64,000 bases of DNA. It comes from Haemonchus contortus (taxonomy: Eukaryota; Nematoda; Chromadorea; Rhabditida; Trichostrongylidae). This document shows positions 61,059 through 64,000 of the stretch, one piece after another. The notes beneath the pieces are model-generated. The model was given only the letters and a program-made list of their open reading frames with translations, was not told the origin of the DNA and ran no database searches. Within the stretch, counting starts at the first letter, position 1; every line of letters starts with the position of its first letter. The position numbers were made by a program, and so were the translations under genes. The DNA lies in the NCBI GenBank assembly GCA_000469685.2, contig LS997565.1, positions 44,600,666 to 44,664,665 on the forward strand. The letters are read 5' to 3'.

Positions 61059-63576
61059 ATGTATTCTGCAGACACACTGTACTGTTTCGATGAACATACA
61101 GAGTGTCCTCCTGCTCCAAACTATTTAGGAGTGCGCGGTTCCTGTGGCCCACTTCCTCCACTGTCCGAGCTCTTTACTTTTGCTTCGGAAGCCGCAGCAC
61201 AAAATAATTTTTTTGGAAATTCTGCGTCTACACTGCCTCCTCCAATGCACCTGGATCCCGCATCACAACCATCGCCCTACACGTTTCCTGCACCTACACA
61301 GCCTTATCCAATGCACCTGGATCCCGCATCACAACCGTCGCCCTACACGTTTCCTGCACCTACACAGCCTTATCCAATGCACCTGGATCCCGCAACACAA
61401 CCATCGCCCTACACGTTTCCTGCACCCGTTCAGCTTTCTACAATGCAGCTGAATCCCGTAACACAACCTCCTTTCTACACGTTTACTGCACCCGAACAGC
61501 CTTCTCCAATGCATCTGAATCCCTCATCACAACCTTCGTCTTACACGTTTCCTGCACCAACGCAGCTCATCTTTGACTCTGCGGAGTCGCGAGGGCCGTT
61601 TATGGGAGAGAGGCAGGTAAGTAGGAAAAATAAAAGTAGAGTTTTGATCTATAGAATTCCAGGTACAGAATATGCGTATAGTTTTGAGAAGGTGCGGACG
61701 AACAAAAGTGAAGAAGTTTTTTGTTGCATTCAGTGCAGAAAGGAGAACAAAAGAAATGGAAGTAAATCAATGGGACCCGCCATCAAAGTAAATGATGAGA
61801 TTTTGCTTTAGTTTTCAGTGTAGAGCTTGAATGAGCTTACTACATTATCGGGATTCAGGTCATCGGTGATGAATTTATGAGTGATCCGTACACTTTGGCC
61901 CATGAGTGTAGCCCTGCGAAATACGTAGAAGAAAGGGGAACGAGGGCAGTTTACGAGGTAATTTTGAGCAACCTGTGGGAATAAAGGCCTAGTTCACTAG
62001 GTATCCTTCCAGGAGCTTCAAAAGATAAGGGAGGACCCCAGTTATGCCGGAAAACAACCTGTTAAGGTTTTCATAGATCTCATCGCTAAAAATAGAGATA
62101 CCGAGAACGGTAACATATTATATCTAGTATTTCATGGTCACCGCTTCGCTTTAGCACAATTTTGCAGAAGAGATTGCGGATGGAATCAGGGCGGCAATTC
62201 GCAAAGCAGGCTGTAGATCAAGAAGGCGAGGAATACAAAAGAACATAAATTTATGGCAAAACCGCTCTGTAACGATGGAAAACGTACCGGAAGAATTTCG
62301 CGTCCTTCACGATGGTTCGCTGTTTTTGCAAGTGCAGGAGGCAGGGTTTCACGTCTACTACTCAGCGAAAACCATCCAGGTATAGGTAGCAAATGCAGAA
62401 GCCGTTTTGAAGAGAAGCTTTTATCATGCTTTCAGATGGCATGCGAAAATGGCCTTCACACGATCGTAGCTGATGGAGTACATTCCCTGCACCCGAAATG
62501 TTTGGGACGTTACGCGCAGTTGTATTCTCTCCATGGAGTATGCAGTCATGGAGTAGAAGTTCCGTTAGTGTTCTGTATAACTGAAAAAAAAACGCGCGAG
62601 GTCTACAAGAAAATATTCGAGCAGTTGAAGCGGAACATCGAAGGAGAAGGACCTCAACGCATAGTGCTCGATTTCGAAAAAGCAGCCATACAGGCTGCTA
62701 AGCTCGTGTTCCCGAGCGCTACTATCGAAGGATGCGCATTCCACCTTGCGCAAGCTTGGAACCGCAAAAGGGATTCCTTAGCACTTCGGAAACACATTCA
62801 AGGGCATTCAAGAGATGATCGCATCGTAAAGTGGTGGCAAACGATCAAAGGTAGCTAAAGTTTCAGTTTCTATTAATACGTGCACAAAATGTATTTTTTG
62901 CAGGGATAGTGTTTCTTCCGGCTGAGCTCCTCTCTGAAGTACGAGCTCTTCAGAGGCCTCCTGTGCCCCAGGACCATGCGGCGTACGATAAATGCCTGGA
63001 GTTCCTTGACTACTTGAAAAGCAACTGGATGAGTGGGCCATTCAAAGATCTATGGTGTAAATGGAAGCTGAAGGAGTTGAGAACAACTAATCTCGCTGAA
63101 GCTTTTCACAGGTATGCAACTCCTTGAGTGGCCGAGATCCCGAGGAATTCAAGTTGTTCCAGGCGGTTACAAGTTCTGGCAGGTGTCGATCATCCACCAT
63201 TGAGCACTTTGATCGACGTTATGAGGGGTCTAAATTATGAAGCGAAGGCTGCCCTTATACGTCTCAAGGAAGTAAGGATTTCAAAAACCGGAAATGGAGT
63301 TTCACTCAACTGACAAAACGAAATTTCATCGAGAATTCATTTTCAGAATCCAGAAGGAGCCAGAACTTTGCAAAGGAATTACCAGCAGAGGAAAGAAAAG
63401 ATCTACGAGGAAATGGAAAGGTTTGATATCTCGAAAAGTTTCCTCCTATTTCTGCCGCACGTAATATTTTACATTTTCCTAGGTTTGATGAACTTCAACA
63501 GCAAGGAGTAAGCCGCCAGGAAATACGAGAATTCTGTATAAAGATGTCCAGATACGTGACAAACAAGACCATCTGA
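61059..63576 (+). CDS. MULE transposase with FLYWCH-like zinc finger, nine exons
   Basis: Exons 61059-61787, 61859-61957, 62013-62109, 62168-62379, 62436-62850, 62904-63111, 63163-63271, 63347-63420 and 63483-63576 total 2037 nt (678 aa plus stop). All junctions are GT...AG and all phases agree. Residues 63-170 are five 22-residue repeats rich in Pro, Tyr and Gln (MHLDPASQPSPYTFPAPTQ). A FLYWCH-like C2HC finger spans about residues 195-262 (C223, C226, H258, C260), a DNA-binding domain common in animal MULEs. The MULE catalytic core follows: D392 in VADGVHSLHP, D458 in RIVLDFEKA, the C479/H482 motif GCAFHLAQAW and E583 in TTNLAEAFHR. No stop, frameshift or missing catalytic residue was seen, so the protein is potentially active. 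Expression is not shown by sequence. Confidence 0.88.
61245..61565 (+). repeat. 66-bp in-frame minisatellite in MULE transposase exon 1
   Basis: Unit starts at 61245, 61311, 61377, 61443 and 61509, each opening with ATG followed by CACCTGGAT or a variant. Units 1-3 are nearly identical, and units 4-5 are diverged. The repeat length is a multiple of three. Confidence 0.92.
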
Positions 63577-64000
63577 GTTTTTTACTTATAAGTTCTTATT
63601 ACTATTGAATTGGACCGTTTTCCCCCATATCACACAAACTTTATTCACAAAATATATTGAATTCATTTATTATGCGCGTAAATAAAACTCTCATAATCGT
63701 TGCAATTGATATTGGAACTTTTTCATCGAAAAAAAGAACATTTTTTATTGAAATCTCCATTTTTTGAACTATCATTATCCTTCTTAAATGACAGGTTTTA
63801 ACTCGATTAGTAGCGAGTGCAGGCAGCGCAATTACCGCGAAGTCTTCGCACCTCATTAAGGTCACTTCGCACCTAGGTGCGAGGCGAGCTTGATTAGGTG
63901 CGATCGAAAATTCGTTCCCGTACCCGCGTGACCAAAGAATAGCAGCAGTAGAAGTATAATATCATCGTGGAGTGTCGAGACTATTGCTTGCCTCATTGCT

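Larger units (their letters stand above)
60472..63925 (+). mobile_element. Apparently autonomous Mutator-like element (MULE), 3454 bp
   Basis: Terminal inverted repeats of 274 bp (60472-60745 and 63652-63925) differ at about a dozen positions. The target duplication GCGTGACCAA lies at 60462-60471 and 63926-63935. It is 10 bp by sight, or 9 bp if one match is chance. The paralogous exon at about 5117-5122 has no insertion (TTGTACCCAAGAATAG). The outer repeat contains a nested palindrome (GCCTAGGTGCGAAGTG...AGGTGCGAAGACTTCGC). One intact transposase gene fills the interior. Confidence 0.93.
60311..63965 (-). pseudogene. Decayed exon 1 of the CX-like gene (copy 5), split by a Mutator-like element
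   Basis: The ATG lies at 63965 and the first codons continue to 63936. The rest of the exon is at 60461-60311, beyond the transposon. Nucleotide identity with 4970-5163 is high (AAAGGGAAATGTGCAGCGCA, TCGTGGAGTGTCGAGACTATTG). The peptide reads HDLSCAAHFPLR before a stop, so it was probably already dead or became so after insertion. Confidence 0.75.

Noticed and set aside
61144..61514. Long reading frames on both strands across the minisatellite
   Set aside because: They are shadows created by the repeat; only the frame starting at 61059 continues into the zinc finger and catalytic core.
61245..61565. Regular 66-bp repeats resembling an array
   Set aside because: They are contiguous coding repeats in frame with no spacers, not a CRISPR array.
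61617..61669. Possible intron in MULE exon 1 after CAG|GTAAGT
   Set aside because: The donor is strong, but every nearby acceptor breaks the frame into the zinc finger, whereas reading through keeps it open.

Overview
The window reads as nuclear DNA of a clade V (strongylid, hookworm-like) nematode. It has short phase-consistent exons with GT...AG introns (acceptors mostly TTTCAG), a tandem family of nematode-type chemoreceptor genes, a CX-like cysteine-module gene, and Tc1/mariner, Mutator-like and tRNA-derived SINE elements. The organism is inferred from gene families and architecture; no species-diagnostic locus is present.

Layout. 1332-5163 (minus): a six-exon CX-like gene for a secreted/membrane protein. 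8290-57860 (plus): five six-exon seven-transmembrane receptor genes of the Srg superfamily (Srv-like by eye), here called A (8290-11931), B (20301-24157), C (29149-33387), D (44967-48437) and E (52911-57860). A, B, D and E have intact frames of 305-306 aa with identical exon phases. C has a 1-bp deletion that replaces its cytoplasmic tail. Between them lie remnants: an E-type pseudogene after B, another after D, a lone exon 3 after C, and an isolated exon 6 near 38.4-38.55 kb. Fragments of the CX-like gene recur at 15.6-15.8, 26.5-27.15, 35.15-35.3, 41.2-41.96 and 60.3-63.97 kb. The whole region therefore looks built by repeated segmental duplication of a block carrying a minus-strand CX-like gene, an intergenic spacer and a plus-strand receptor gene.

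Because the spacers are paralogous, one copy can be used as the empty site for insertions in another. This defines a 378-bp MITE (5670-6047, 9-bp duplication), a Tc1-like element (16423-17871, TA), an 869-bp insertion of unknown class (13241-14109), a 197-bp retroelement fragment (44331-44527) and a 3454-bp Mutator-like element (60472-63925, 274-bp inverted repeats). The last carries a complete nine-exon transposase gene (678 codons, all phases consistent, D/D/E residues present) and sits inside a copy of exon 1 of the CX-like gene.

Other content: an unrecognised coding-like segment on the minus strand within receptor intron 5 (best in B, 23086-23457, with decayed copies elsewhere), a degraded mariner in intron 1 of E, a 752-bp deleted mariner at 59319-60070, a SINE family with seven copies on both strands, and minisatellites and microsatellites. 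No functional tRNA, rRNA, CRISPR array or prokaryotic feature was found.
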